This document shows, one piece after another, positions 50,073 to 58,466 of a DNA stretch of 64,000 nt (position 1 is the stretch's first letter; the number at the start of each line of letters is the position of its first letter). The position numbers and the translations under genes were made by a program. Origin of the DNA: Sediminicoccus rosea (GTDB lineage: Bacteria; Pseudomonadota; Alphaproteobacteria; Acetobacterales; Acetobacteraceae); NCBI RefSeq assembly GCF_033547095.1, contig NZ_CP137852.1, positions 4,861,001 through 4,925,000 of the forward strand. Direction: 5' to 3'. Under the pieces are notes generated by a model. It was given only the letters and a program-made list of their open reading frames with translations, searched no databases and had not been told where the DNA came from.

Positions 50073-51500
50073 CTACCCGGGCAGCCTGGCCACCACCCGC
50101 AGCCCGCCGCCTTCGCGGTTGGAGAGCGTCACGTCGCCGCCATGCGCGCGCAGGATGCTGCGCGCGATGGTGAGGCCGAGGCCGGTGCCGCCCGTCTCGC
50201 GGTTGCGGCTGGCCTCGACGCGGCGGAAGGGCTGGAACACCGCCTCCTGCTCCGCCTCGGGGATGCCGGGGCCGTCATCATCCAGGATCAGCACCGCGCC
50301 ATGGTCGCGCTGCTCCAGCGTGAGCCGCGCCGCATCGCCATACTTCAGCGCATTGCCGACGAGGTTCGCCAGCGCGCGCTTCATCGCCACCGGGCGCAGC
50401 TGCAGCACCAGGTGCTCCGGCCCCGCATAGGCGATGCGTCCCGCATGGTCGGGCGACATGTCCACCGCCTCGTCCAGCACCGTGCGCGCGAGGCTCGCGA
50501 GGTCCACCGCGCCGGCCGGCTCGTTCGCCGCGTCGTCGCGCGCGAAGGTCAGCGTGGCGGCGATCATCGCCTCCATCTCCGCGAGGTCGGCCAGCATCTT
50601 CGCGCGCTGGTCGTCATCCTCCAGGAATTCGGCGCGCAGCCTGAGGCGCGTGATGGGCGTGCGGAGGTCATGGCTGATGGCGGCCAGCATCTGCGTCCGG
50701 TCGGCCACGAAGCGGCGGATGTTGCTCGCCATGGTGTTGAAGGCGGCGGCCGCGGTCGCCACCTCGCGCGGGCCATTCTCCGGCAGGGGCGGCGCGTTCA
50801 CGCCCCGCCCCAGCCGCTCGGCCGCGGCGGCGAGGTCCGTCACCGGGCGCGTCAGGCGCCGCACCGCCCACCAGGTCATCAGCGCGGCGGCGAGCGACAT
50901 GGCGAGGAAGGCGACGAGGAAGTTATCAGAATGCCAGGGGCGCGGCGGCGGCATCCGGATGGTGAGGTTCAGCCAGCCTTGGTCCGCGAAGCGCATGGAG
51001 ACGGCGAAGCTGCTGCGCCCCAGCGCGCCCGAATGCACCTCGATGGGCCGGAAGCGGCGCGGCGGTGGCGGCAGCCCGCCGCCATCCAGCCGAAGCCCCG
51101 GCGGTGGCGGCCGCGGCGGCCCCTCCCCATCGGGGCGGCCACCCGGTGGCCGCGGCGGGGGGGGTGGGGGCGCGCCATCCAGGCGGAACCAATGCGCCAG
51201 CGGCAGCGGCACATGCGGCAGGCCCGGCGGCAGGGTGGAATGGGCGTCATAGGTGGCGATGAGCGTGGCGGGCAGCTCGGCCTCGGCGAGGATGGCGGGC
51301 CGGCGTTCGGGCGGTGCGGTCACCAGCGCGCGCCACAGCGCGAAGCTGCGCAGTGCGGTCTCCCGCGCCTCGGCCGCGCGCTGGAGTTCCACCCGGTCGA
51401 AGGCATGGATGGTCAGACCCACCGCCTGCACCACCATCAGCCCGAGGATCAGGACCAGCGCGGTGCGGCCGGCCAGGCTGCCCGGCCAGAGCCTCTTCAT
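50073..51500 (-). CDS. EnvZ-like sensor histidine kinase with proline-rich periplasmic domain
   Basis: A 475-residue inner-membrane kinase. TM1 is near 11-31 ([19 protein letters not shown]), TM2 near 193-213, then a HAMP linker. His277 in [17 protein letters not shown] is the phospho-acceptor, and the ATPase domain has [18 protein letters not shown] and [10 protein letters not shown]. The periplasmic sensor contains an unusual Pro/Gly/Arg-rich stretch (residues 110-149). The coding DNA there has a run of eight identical bases at 51157-51164. It lies 13 bp behind the response regulator gene, its obvious partner. Confidence 0.9.
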   Translation of the reverse strand: MKRLWPGSLAGRTALVLILGLMVVQAVGLTIHAFDRVELQRAAEARETALRSFALWRALVTAPPERRPAILAEAELPATLIATYDAHSTLPPGLPHVPLPLAHWFRLDGAPPPPPPRPPGGRPDGEGPPRPPPPGLRLDGGGLPPPPRRFRPIEVHSGALGRSSFAVSMRFADQGWLNLTIRMPPPRPWHSDNFLVAFLAMSLAAALMTWWAVRRLTRPVTDLAAAAERLGRGVNAPPLPENGPREVATAAAAFNTMASNIRRFVADRTQMLAAISHDLRTPITRLRLRAEFLEDDDQRAKMLADLAEMEAMIAATLTFARDDAANEPAGAVDLASLARTVLDEAVDMSPDHAGRIAYAGPEHLVLQLRPVAMKRALANLVGNALKYGDAARLTLEQRDHGAVLILDDDGPGIPEAEQEAVFQPFRRVEASRNRETGGTGLGLTIARSILRAHGGDVTLSNREGGGLRVVARLPG

Positions 51501-51513
51501 CGCAGGGGGCGCC

Positions 51514-52275
51514 TCATTCGGCGGCGCGCTCGGCCGTCTGCTCCGCGGGCGGGCCACGCTCGACCGTCGCCGAGAGGACATAGCCCCCGCCGCGCACCGT
51601 CTTGATGACCGAGGGGTTGCGCCCGTCATCCTCCAGCTTGCGCCTGAGGCGCGAGACGGCGACGTCGATGGCGCGGTCGAAGGGCCCAGGCTGCCGGTTG
51701 TGCAGCAGGTCCATCAGCATGTCGCGCGTCAGCACGCGGTTGGGGCGTTCCAGCAGCGTCGTCAGCAGCTCGTATTCCCCGCCGGTCAGCGGGACTTCCG
51801 CACCCTGCGGGTTGATCAGGCGGCGGCGCGCGGGCTCCAGCAGCCAGCCGGCGAAACGGATCTGCGCGCTGGCATCCTCGCTGTTCTGGGCCTGCGCCTG
51901 GGCGCCCTCGGCGCGGCGCAGCACGGCGCGGATGCGGGCCAGCAGCTCGCGCGGGTTGAAGGGCTTGGCCATGTAGTCATCGGCGCCAAGCTCGAGGCCC
52001 ACGATGCGATCCGTCTCCTCGCCCATCGCCGTCAGCATGACGATGGGGATGTTGGACTGCCCGCGCAGCCAGCGCGCGACATCGAGGCCGGATTCGCCCG
52101 GCAGCATGAGGTCCAGCACGACCAGGCTGTAGCGCGCCAGCGGCCAGACCTTCCGCAGCTCCCGCGCGTCCCGCGCGAGGGTGACGCGCAGGCCCTGCTT
52201 CTCGAGGAATTTCCCGAGAAGCTCACGGATCTCACGGTCGTCGTCGAGGACAAGGATATGCGGGGCGGGTTCCAT
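51514..52275 (-). CDS. OmpR-family response regulator
   Basis: A 253-residue regulator. The receiver has the acidic patch LDDDRE (10-14), phospho-acceptor Asp55 in VLDLMLPG, Thr82 and Lys104 in AKPFNPREL. The OmpR winged helix has VPLTGGEYELLTTLLERPNRVLTRD and DVAVSRLRRKLEDDG. The pair with the EnvZ-like kinase downstream suggests an osmotic or envelope stress role as in OmpR, though in many alphaproteobacteria the closest pairs have other targets. Direct repeats of GTTACAAT stand just upstream of its ATG. Confidence 0.9.
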   Translation of the reverse strand: MEPAPHILVLDDDREIRELLGKFLEKQGLRVTLARDARELRKVWPLARYSLVVLDLMLPGESGLDVARWLRGQSNIPIVMLTAMGEETDRIVGLELGADDYMAKPFNPRELLARIRAVLRRAEGAQAQAQNSEDASAQIRFAGWLLEPARRRLINPQGAEVPLTGGEYELLTTLLERPNRVLTRDMLMDLLHNRQPGPFDRAIDVAVSRLRRKLEDDGRNPSVIKTVRGGGYVLSATVERGPPAEQTAERAAE

Positions 52276-52282
52276 GGCGACG

Positions 52283-52325
52283 ATTGTAACAGCCGCCCCC
52301 GTGTCAGTCCGTCGCCAATTGTAAC
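52283..52325 (-). promoter_or_regulatory. Direct GTTACAAT repeats upstream of the response regulator gene
   Basis: On the minus strand GTTACAATT (52325-52317) and GTTACAATC (52290-52282) occur 35 bp apart, the second 7 bp before the ATG. GTTACA is the half-site known for OmpR-class regulators, so autoregulation is likely. Confidence 0.5.
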
Positions 52326-52332
52326 GGCGTGA

Positions 52333-53085
52333 TCAATGCGGAAACCGCCGCGTCCCGCCATCCACATGGATCACCTGCCCCGTGATGTAGTGCGCGAGCG
52401 GCGAGGCGAGGAAGGTGGCGAGCACGGCCAGGTCCCGCGCCTCGCCGATATAGCCCACCGGCACCTGGCTCTCGGCCCAGGCGCGGCGCGCCTCCTCGGT
52501 CGGCAGGATGCGCTGGTCGATCTGCTCGGAGCGGATGCGGCCGGGCGGGATGGAGTTCACCGTGATGCCGTCCCGCCCCAGGGTGCGGCTCAGCGCCTTG
52601 GCCCAGATATGGACCGCGCCATTGGGCGCGTTGGCGGCATTGATCATCCAGGCCTCGTCCTGGCCGGTGAGGTTGATGATCCGGCCGAATTTCTGCGCCT
52701 GCATCATCGGCACCAGGGCATGGGTGATGCGGCGGCCCGCGTGGAAGTTGATCTCCATCGCATCCATCCAGGCCTCGTCGCTGCCCAGCCCCTCCTGCGG
52801 GCGGGAGGAGCCGGCATTGTTCACCAGGATGTCGCAGCGGCCGAAGCGCGCCTGCATCGCATCGCGGATGCGCTCGCCCGCATCCTTCGCGGTGAAGTCC
52901 TGCTCGAGGATGAGCGGCTCGGCACTCGCCGGCAGCTCGGCGGCGAGCGTCTCCAGCAGCGGGCGGCGGCGCGCCAGGATGGCGAGGCGGCAACCCTCGG
53001 CCGCCAGCTCCTTCGCGATGGCGCGGCCTAGACCGGCCGAAGCCCCCGTGACCAGCGCCACCTTGCCCTGCAATTGAAGATCCAC
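52333..53085 (-). CDS. Atypical short-chain dehydrogenase/reductase
   Basis: A 250-residue Rossmann-fold protein. Cofactor elements are normal: VTGASAGLGRAIA (12-24), Asp in EQDFTA and LVNNAGSS (87-94). The catalytic YxxxK reads HIWAK (His159, Lys163), so the tyrosine is replaced by histidine. The serine position after IINLTG is not obvious either. It may have another catalytic mode or be a binding protein. It ends VIHVDGGTRRFPH, the standard SDR tail. It is just downstream of the tctA terminator and transcribed alone. Confidence 0.82.
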   Translation of the reverse strand: MDLQLQGKVALVTGASAGLGRAIAKELAAEGCRLAILARRRPLLETLAAELPASAEPLILEQDFTAKDAGERIRDAMQARFGRCDILVNNAGSSRPQEGLGSDEAWMDAMEINFHAGRRITHALVPMMQAQKFGRIINLTGQDEAWMINAANAPNGAVHIWAKALSRTLGRDGITVNSIPPGRIRSEQIDQRILPTEEARRAWAESQVPVGYIGEARDLAVLATFLASPLAHYITGQVIHVDGGTRRFPH

Positions 53086-53100
53086 GGCGAATATCCCCCC

Positions 53101-53137
53101 AAAACGAAAAACGCCGCGGAGGTTGCCCTCCGCGGCG
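53101..53137 (-). terminator. Rho-independent terminator of the tctCBA genes
   Basis: A perfect 11-bp stem (CGCCGCGGAGG, loop TTGC, CCTCCGCGGCG) is followed on the minus strand by TTTTT CG TTTT, 23 bp after the tctA stop. Confidence 0.9.
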
Positions 53138-53160
53138 CGTTTGGGGAAGAGCGCCCGGCC

Positions 53161-54663
53161 TTACTCGGCCAGAGCCTTGTCCTTGCCCTTGCGGATGTTC
53201 GGCATGAGCATGAGCGCCAGCGCGAAGGCGGCGATGCCGAGCATGGTCGCCGAGATCGGGCGCTGGATGAAGACCGCCCAGTCGCCGCGCGAGAGCAGCA
53301 TGGCGCGGCGCAGGTGTTCCTCCATCATCGGGCCGAGCACGAAGCCGATCAGCAGGGGCGCGGGCTCCAGCTTCAGCTTGTTGCACATGTAGCCGAACAC
53401 GGTGAACAGCACGGTCATGTACACGTCGAACACGTTGTTGTTCAGCGAGTAGACGCCGATGCAGCAGAACACCAGGATCGAGGGATACAGGAAGCGGTAG
53501 GGCACCTGCAGCAGCTTCACCCACATGCCGATCATCGGCAGGTTGATGACCAGCAGCATGAGGTTGCCGATCCACATCGAGGCGATCAGGCCCCAGAACA
53601 GGTCGGGCTGCGCTTCCACCATGCGGGGGCCGGGCTGGATGCCCTGGATGATCAGCGCGCCCACCATCAGCGCCATCACGGCGTTGGAGGGGATGCCCAG
53701 CGTCAGCAGCGGGATGAAGCTGGTCTGCGCCGCGGCGTTGTTGGCCGCTTCCGGACCGGCCACGCCCTCGATGGCGCCCTGGCCGAACATGTGCCGGCCC
53801 TTCGACATCTTCCGCTCCATCATGTAGGAGCCGAAGGCCGCGAGCGAGGCGCCACCACCCGGCAGGATGCCGAGGAAGGAGCCGACGACCGTGCCGCGCA
53901 GCACCGACGGCGTCGCGCGCTTGAACTCCTCCTTGGTCAGCCAGAGCGAGCCCACCTTGGAGCTGAGCACCGAGCGCGATTCCGGGCGCTCCAGGTTCAG
54001 CACGATCTCGGCGATGCCGAACATGCCCATGGCGATGGGCACGAAGCCGATGCCGTCCGAGAGTTCAGGAATGCCGAAGGTGAAGCGCTGCTGGCCGGTC
54101 TGCACGTCGGTGCCCACCAGGCCGAGGGCCACGCCCAGCACCACCATGCCCACCGCCTTGATGATCGAGCCCTGCGCGAGAACGCAGGCGATGATCAGGC
54201 CTAGTAGCATGAGTGAGAAGTAGTCGGCCGGTCCGAAGCTCAAGGCCACCTGCGTCAGCAGCGGGCCGGAGGCAGCGACCAGGATGGTCGCGACGGAGCC
54301 GGCGAAGAAGGAGCCGAGTGCCGCGGTGGCGAGTGCCGCCCCCGCGCGCCCGTTGCGCGCCATCTTGTAGCCTTCGAGCGTCGTCACCACCGACGACACC
54401 TCACCCGGCAGGTTCAGCAGGATGGCCGTGGTCGAGCCACCATACTGCGCGCCGTAGAAGATGCCCGCCAGCATGATGATGGCGGTGGTCGCAGGAAGCC
54501 CGAAGGTGATGGGCAGCAGCAGCGAGATCGTCGCCACCGGGCCGATGCCCGGCAGCACGCCGATCGCGGTGCCGATCAGCGCGCCCAGCAGGGCGAAGCT
54601 GATGTTCTGCAAGGAGAGCGCAACGCCGAAGCCATGCGCGAGGTTGGTCAAAAGCAGTTCCAT
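53161..54663 (-). CDS. tctA: Tripartite tricarboxylate transporter permease, TctA large subunit
   Basis: A 500-residue inner-membrane protein with about 10-12 helices. It has the TctA signature GTAIGVLPGIGPVATISLLLPITF (residues 31-54) and the repeat-related GSFLGILPGGGASLAAFGSYMMERK (about 262-286). LAGIFYGAQYGGSTTAILLNLPGE is also typical. It forms the transport channel driven by the ion gradient with TctB (23 bp upstream) and the periplasmic TctC. The substrate is probably a carboxylic acid. Confidence 0.93.
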   Translation of the reverse strand: MELLLTNLAHGFGVALSLQNISFALLGALIGTAIGVLPGIGPVATISLLLPITFGLPATTAIIMLAGIFYGAQYGGSTTAILLNLPGEVSSVVTTLEGYKMARNGRAGAALATAALGSFFAGSVATILVAASGPLLTQVALSFGPADYFSLMLLGLIIACVLAQGSIIKAVGMVVLGVALGLVGTDVQTGQQRFTFGIPELSDGIGFVPIAMGMFGIAEIVLNLERPESRSVLSSKVGSLWLTKEEFKRATPSVLRGTVVGSFLGILPGGGASLAAFGSYMMERKMSKGRHMFGQGAIEGVAGPEAANNAAAQTSFIPLLTLGIPSNAVMALMVGALIIQGIQPGPRMVEAQPDLFWGLIASMWIGNLMLLVINLPMIGMWVKLLQVPYRFLYPSILVFCCIGVYSLNNNVFDVYMTVLFTVFGYMCNKLKLEPAPLLIGFVLGPMMEEHLRRAMLLSRGDWAVFIQRPISATMLGIAAFALALMLMPNIRKGKDKALAE

Positions 54664-54686
54664 GGTCGCTATCCCCTATCCCGCAC

Positions 54687-55289
54687 TCAGCTCTGCGGCC
54701 ACAGATTCACACGGATGTCGAGTTCGTAGATGAAGACCCAGTAGCAAAGCACCAGCAGGAAGACGAGGAGGCCGGCGACGCCCTTCTTGGTGTGGGTGTG
54801 TTCGGCCGCGCAGCTCACCAGGATCACCGCGGTCAGCGCGGCGAAGAAGCCGCCCTTCTCGAGGATGAGCCCGAACAGCGCGACGGCGGCGCAGATGATG
54901 GCGAGCAGCTTCCACCCGGCGGAGATCGCCAGCACCAGGAAGCCCACGATGATGCCGAGGCCGACCGCGTTGTAGGTCTGGCCGAAGAAGCCCCAGACGG
55001 AGGGCGAGAGCTTCCAGGCCAGCGTGCCGGCGGCGATGCCCAGCGCCAGGCTGCCCCAGTCCAACTTCGTCCACTTCTCCAGCGGATCGGGCCCGCTGAA
55101 CAGGCTGAAGAAGATCACCAGCGCGCCAAGACCGGCCTGGATATAGAACACCATCATGGGCATGTAGCCCGGGCCCATGCGGCGGGCCGTGCCCAGGCTG
55201 TGATCCTGGTTGAGGTAGAGCCCCACGAGCGCGACCAGCACCAGGAAGATTCCTGAGGCCAGATCCTTGGCGTTGATCTTCAACTGCAT
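54687..55289 (-). CDS. tctB: Tripartite tricarboxylate transporter small subunit TctB
   Basis: A 200-residue membrane protein with about four to five hydrophobic helices and the family start KDLASGIFLVLVALVGLYL, then GTARRMGPGYMPMMV, the TctB hallmark. The ATG at 55289 is chosen because longer readings add a charged tail not seen in the family. It lies between tctC (89 bp upstream) and tctA. Confidence 0.9.
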   Translation of the reverse strand: MQLKINAKDLASGIFLVLVALVGLYLNQDHSLGTARRMGPGYMPMMVFYIQAGLGALVIFFSLFSGPDPLEKWTKLDWGSLALGIAAGTLAWKLSPSVWGFFGQTYNAVGLGIIVGFLVLAISAGWKLLAIICAAVALFGLILEKGGFFAALTAVILVSCAAEHTHTKKGVAGLLVFLLVLCYWVFIYELDIRVNLWPQS

Positions 55290-55378
55290 AAGCCAGACTC
55301 CCAATCGTCGTGCCGGACCTTCCGGCATTTCGAACGAACTGCCAAGCGCCAAGCGCGCCTGGGACCAAATCTTACGAA

Positions 55379-56374
55379 TCAGTCAGGTTGCGCGCCACTT
55401 TCGCGAACCAGCACGGCCCAGCTCGCGACCTCGGCGGTGACAAAGGCCGCATATTCCTCAGGCGAGAATTCCCCCGGCGTGCCGCCGATTTCAGCAAACC
55501 GCGCGCGGACCTCCGCCGTCGCGAGGATCGCGCGCACCTCGCGCGAGAGGCGCTCAACCACGGGTTGCGGCATCCGCGCGGGCCCCGAAAGTCCGAACCA
55601 GGAACTGGTGACCAGATCGTAGCCCTGCTCGCGCAGCGTCGGCACATCGGGGAAGGAGGGATGGCGCTCGGCGCTGCTCATCGCCACCGCGCGCACGCTG
55701 CCCTGGCGGATATGCGAGGCGGCGGAGGGCAGGCTGTCGCTCATCAGCGGCACCTGGCCGCCGATCACCGCCGTCATTGCCGGGCCCGCGCCACGGAAGG
55801 GGATGTGGTTGATCTCGCGCCCCAGGATCTGACCCATGCGGACGATGAGCAGGTGGTTGGAGCTGCCCGCGCCGCTGCTCGCCATGTCCAGCCCGCGCGG
55901 GCTGGCGCGGTGGATGCGCGCGAAATCCGCCATGTTGGAAATGCCCGCGCGCGGATTCGCGACGAAGACCGAGGGGTTGAGCGTCAGCAGCGCGATATGG
56001 CTGAAGTCACGCACCGCATCGTAGCGCATGTTCGGATAGAGCGTGGGCGAGATGCCGTGGCTCGCGATGTTCGAGAGCACGAGCGTGTAGCCATCGGGTG
56101 CGGCCTGTGCCGCCAGCAGGCTGCCCACCGTCGCCCCCGCGCCGGGCCGGTTCTCGATGATGATGGGCTGGCCCAGGCGCTCCTGCAGCGGTGTCGCCAC
56201 CAACCGCGCGATGAGGTCGGTCGTCCCGCCGGGCGCGAAGGGGACGATGAGGCGGATGGGCTGGGCGGGCCAGGCCTGCGTGGCCGAAGACTGGGCAAGC
56301 GAAGGCGGCGCCGCCAGCGTCGGCGACAGGCTCGCGGCCATCAGCGCATGGCGGCGCGTCAGCTTCCCGGACAT
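55379..56374 (-). CDS. tctC: Tripartite tricarboxylate transporter binding protein TctC (Bug family)
   Basis: A 331-residue periplasmic protein, signal peptide to about residue 28 (SPTLAAPPSLAQS). Landmarks are IRLIVPFAPGGTTDLIARLVA, ENRPGAGATVGSLLAAQAAPDGYTLVLS, MASSGAGSSNHLLIV and IPFRGAGPAMTAVIGGQ. Unlike the three other Bug genes in the window it is followed by tctB and tctA, so it is the cognate receptor. It is divergent from an amidohydrolase operon at 56515, which suggests a shared substrate. Confidence 0.9.
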   Translation of the reverse strand: MSGKLTRRHALMAASLSPTLAAPPSLAQSSATQAWPAQPIRLIVPFAPGGTTDLIARLVATPLQERLGQPIIIENRPGAGATVGSLLAAQAAPDGYTLVLSNIASHGISPTLYPNMRYDAVRDFSHIALLTLNPSVFVANPRAGISNMADFARIHRASPRGLDMASSGAGSSNHLLIVRMGQILGREINHIPFRGAGPAMTAVIGGQVPLMSDSLPSAASHIRQGSVRAVAMSSAERHPSFPDVPTLREQGYDLVTSSWFGLSGPARMPQPVVERLSREVRAILATAEVRARFAEIGGTPGEFSPEEYAAFVTAEVASWAVLVRESGAQPD

Positions 56375-56514
56375 CCTGCACCCCCGTGATTGTGGCCCGA
56401 TTGAGGCCGATCGTTGCGGGCGCTATCGCACGCGGCCCGGCGCGATACAAGCGGCATGGCTGGACAGCCCGTGAGGCCGGGGAGAGGATGCCGCAACGCA
56501 GCGAGGCCCCGAAC

Positions 56515-57690
56515 ATGCTCACCAATGATCCCGCCACCCGCATCCGCGAACAGGCCGCAGCCCTGGAGCCCCGCCTGATCGAGCTGCGGCGCGACATCCA
56601 CAGCCATCCCGAACTCGCCTTCGAGGAGGTCCGCACCGCCGGCATCGTTGCTGCCGAACTCACGCGCATGGGCATCGCGCACCGCACCGGCGTGGGGCGC
56701 ACCGGCGTTGTCGGCATCATCGAGGGCGCGCGGCCCGGCCCCACGCTCGGCCTGCGCGCCGACATGGACGCGCTGCCGATCCATGAGGAGACCGGCCAGC
56801 CCTTCGCCAGCAAGCTCGACGGGAAGATGCACGCCTGCGGGCATGACATCCACATCGTCACCCTGCTGGGCGCGGCCGAGATCCTGAACGGGCTGCGCGA
56901 GAATCTCGCCGGCCGCATCGTGCTGATCTTCCAGCCGGCGGAGGAGGTGCTGGAAGGCGCGCCGGCCATGATCGCCGATGGCGCGGCGGATGGCCTCGAC
57001 ATGGCGATCGGCTTCCACAACCACCCGGACAAGCCGGTCGGCAGCTTCGGCTTCGTGCGCGGCCCCTCGCTCGCCGCCTCCGACCGCTTCGACATCATCC
57101 TGCGCGGCAAGTCCGGCCATGCGGCGCACCCCTATGCGGCGGTGGACCCGATCGTGGGCGCGGCCCATCTCATCACCCAGTTGCAGACGGTGGTGGCGCG
57201 CGAGCAGAAGCCGCTGCATCCCTGCGTCGTCACCGTCGGCATGTTCCAGGCCGGCACGACCTACAACATCATTCCCGAACGCGTTCACCTGAAGGGCACG
57301 GTCCGCACCCTGCATGCCGAGGCGCGCGACGTGGCGGAAAACGCGATCCGCCGCCTCGTCGAGCACACCGCCGCCGCGATGCGGATGGAGGCCACCATCA
57401 CCTATCGCCGCATGGTGGCGAGCCTGGTGAATGACGACCGCGTGCTGGAGCCCGCCATCGCCAGCGTGCGCGCCCATTTCGGCGAGGTGGTGAGCGAGGG
57501 CGTGCCCTCCATGGGGGCCGAGGATTTCTCGGCCTTCGCCGAGCGCGTGCCCGCCTTCCACCTCGGCGTCGGCGCCGGCGCGCCGGGCCGCGACGACAAG
57601 CTGCACAATGCCAACTACCAGCCGGATGAGCGCTGCATCGCGCTCGGCGTGCAGGCGCTCTCCCGCATCGCGGTGGACATGCTCTCGTGA
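56515..57690 (+). CDS. M20-family amidohydrolase (hippurate hydrolase-like)
   Basis: A 391-residue metallo-amidohydrolase. The metal ligands are visible: ADMDALPI, HACGHDIH (Cys and His), QPAEEVLEGA (Glu pair), GFHNHPD, and the C-terminal MGAEDFS. The dimerisation domain begins near GKSGHAAHP. Members deacylate N-acyl amino acids or similar amides. Start: ATG 56515 with GAGG 9 bp upstream; the ATG at 56488, preceded by GGGGAGAGG, would add nine residues and is possible. It is coupled by GTGA to the creatininase-type gene. Confidence 0.87.
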   Translation: MLTNDPATRIREQAAALEPRLIELRRDIHSHPELAFEEVRTAGIVAAELTRMGIAHRTGVGRTGVVGIIEGARPGPTLGLRADMDALPIHEETGQPFASKLDGKMHACGHDIHIVTLLGAAEILNGLRENLAGRIVLIFQPAEEVLEGAPAMIADGAADGLDMAIGFHNHPDKPVGSFGFVRGPSLAASDRFDIILRGKSGHAAHPYAAVDPIVGAAHLITQLQTVVAREQKPLHPCVVTVGMFQAGTTYNIIPERVHLKGTVRTLHAEARDVAENAIRRLVEHTAAAMRMEATITYRRMVASLVNDDRVLEPAIASVRAHFGEVVSEGVPSMGAEDFSAFAERVPAFHLGVGAGAPGRDDKLHNANYQPDERCIALGVQALSRIAVDMLS

Positions 57691-58466
57691 GGATCGCGGA
57701 GCTTTCCGCCCCCGAGGTCGCGGCGCGGATCGCCGAGGGCTGCGCGGTGCTGCTGCCCATGGGCAGCACGGAGACGCATGGACCGGCCCTGCCGATGGGC
57801 GACTATCTCTTCGCCGAGGGCATCGCGATGCACATCGCGCGCTCCGCGGGCGATGTGCTCGTGGCGCCGCCGCTGGCCTTCGGCGGCGCGGATTTCTTCC
57901 GCGGCGTGCCGGGCGGCGTGGCGCTGAGCACGCCCACCCTCACCGCGCTGGTCACCGAGATCCTGGTGGCGCTGCATGAGGGCGGCGCGCGGCGCATCCT
58001 GATCATCAACGGGCATGGCGGAAACATCCCCGCGATCGAGGACGCGCAGCGCGCGCTGCGCCACCGCCATGGCGCCATCATCCCCGTGCTGCACCTCTGG
58101 AAATCCGCCGGCGCCTGGCAAACGGAGCTGGGCGGATCGCCCGATGCGCTGGGCCATGGCGGCGATCCGGTGGCCTCGGTGGGCATGCATCTGCGGCCCG
58201 ATCTCTGCCAGCCGGCGCTGCTGCGCCCGCGCGCCGCGCCCGAGCCTTTCCTCGGCCTGCCGGTCAGCGGCTTCGGCACCATCCGCGCCCCGGCGGGGGA
58301 TGCGGGCGTGGATTTCGGCGTGCCCATCGAATTGCCGGAGATCGCACCCGGCGGCGTCCAGGCGAAGGATCCCTCGGGCGCCAATCCGGAGCTGGGCGCG
58401 CGCATCGTGGCGCGCCATGTCGCCGCCGCCACCGCGCTGCTCGCCGCCATGAAGGCCCCCGCATGA
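57687..58466 (+). CDS. Creatininase-family amidohydrolase
   Basis: A 259-residue enzyme starting at a GTG that overlaps the previous stop (GTGA). Metal ligands are Glu29, His31 and Asp39 (STETHGPALPMGD) and His110 in NGHGGN. The second family motif reads LGHGGDPVAS, with Asp where HAGE-type members have Glu. The family opens lactams or hydrolyses formamides and creatinine; homologues outside creatinine metabolism are common. Placed between an M20 amidohydrolase and a ketopantoate reductase-like gene, it likely attacks a related amide. Confidence 0.86.
   Translation: MRIAELSAPEVAARIAEGCAVLLPMGSTETHGPALPMGDYLFAEGIAMHIARSAGDVLVAPPLAFGGADFFRGVPGGVALSTPTLTALVTEILVALHEGGARRILIINGHGGNIPAIEDAQRALRHRHGAIIPVLHLWKSAGAWQTELGGSPDALGHGGDPVASVGMHLRPDLCQPALLRPRAAPEPFLGLPVSGFGTIRAPAGDAGVDFGVPIELPEIAPGGVQAKDPSGANPELGARIVARHVAAATALLAAMKAPA

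Noticed and set aside
55340-55352. A fourth GntR-type operator (ATTTCGAACGAAC) upstream of tctB
   Set aside because: Only one TCGAA core is present and the rest of the 32-bp frame is absent, so it is probably chance.
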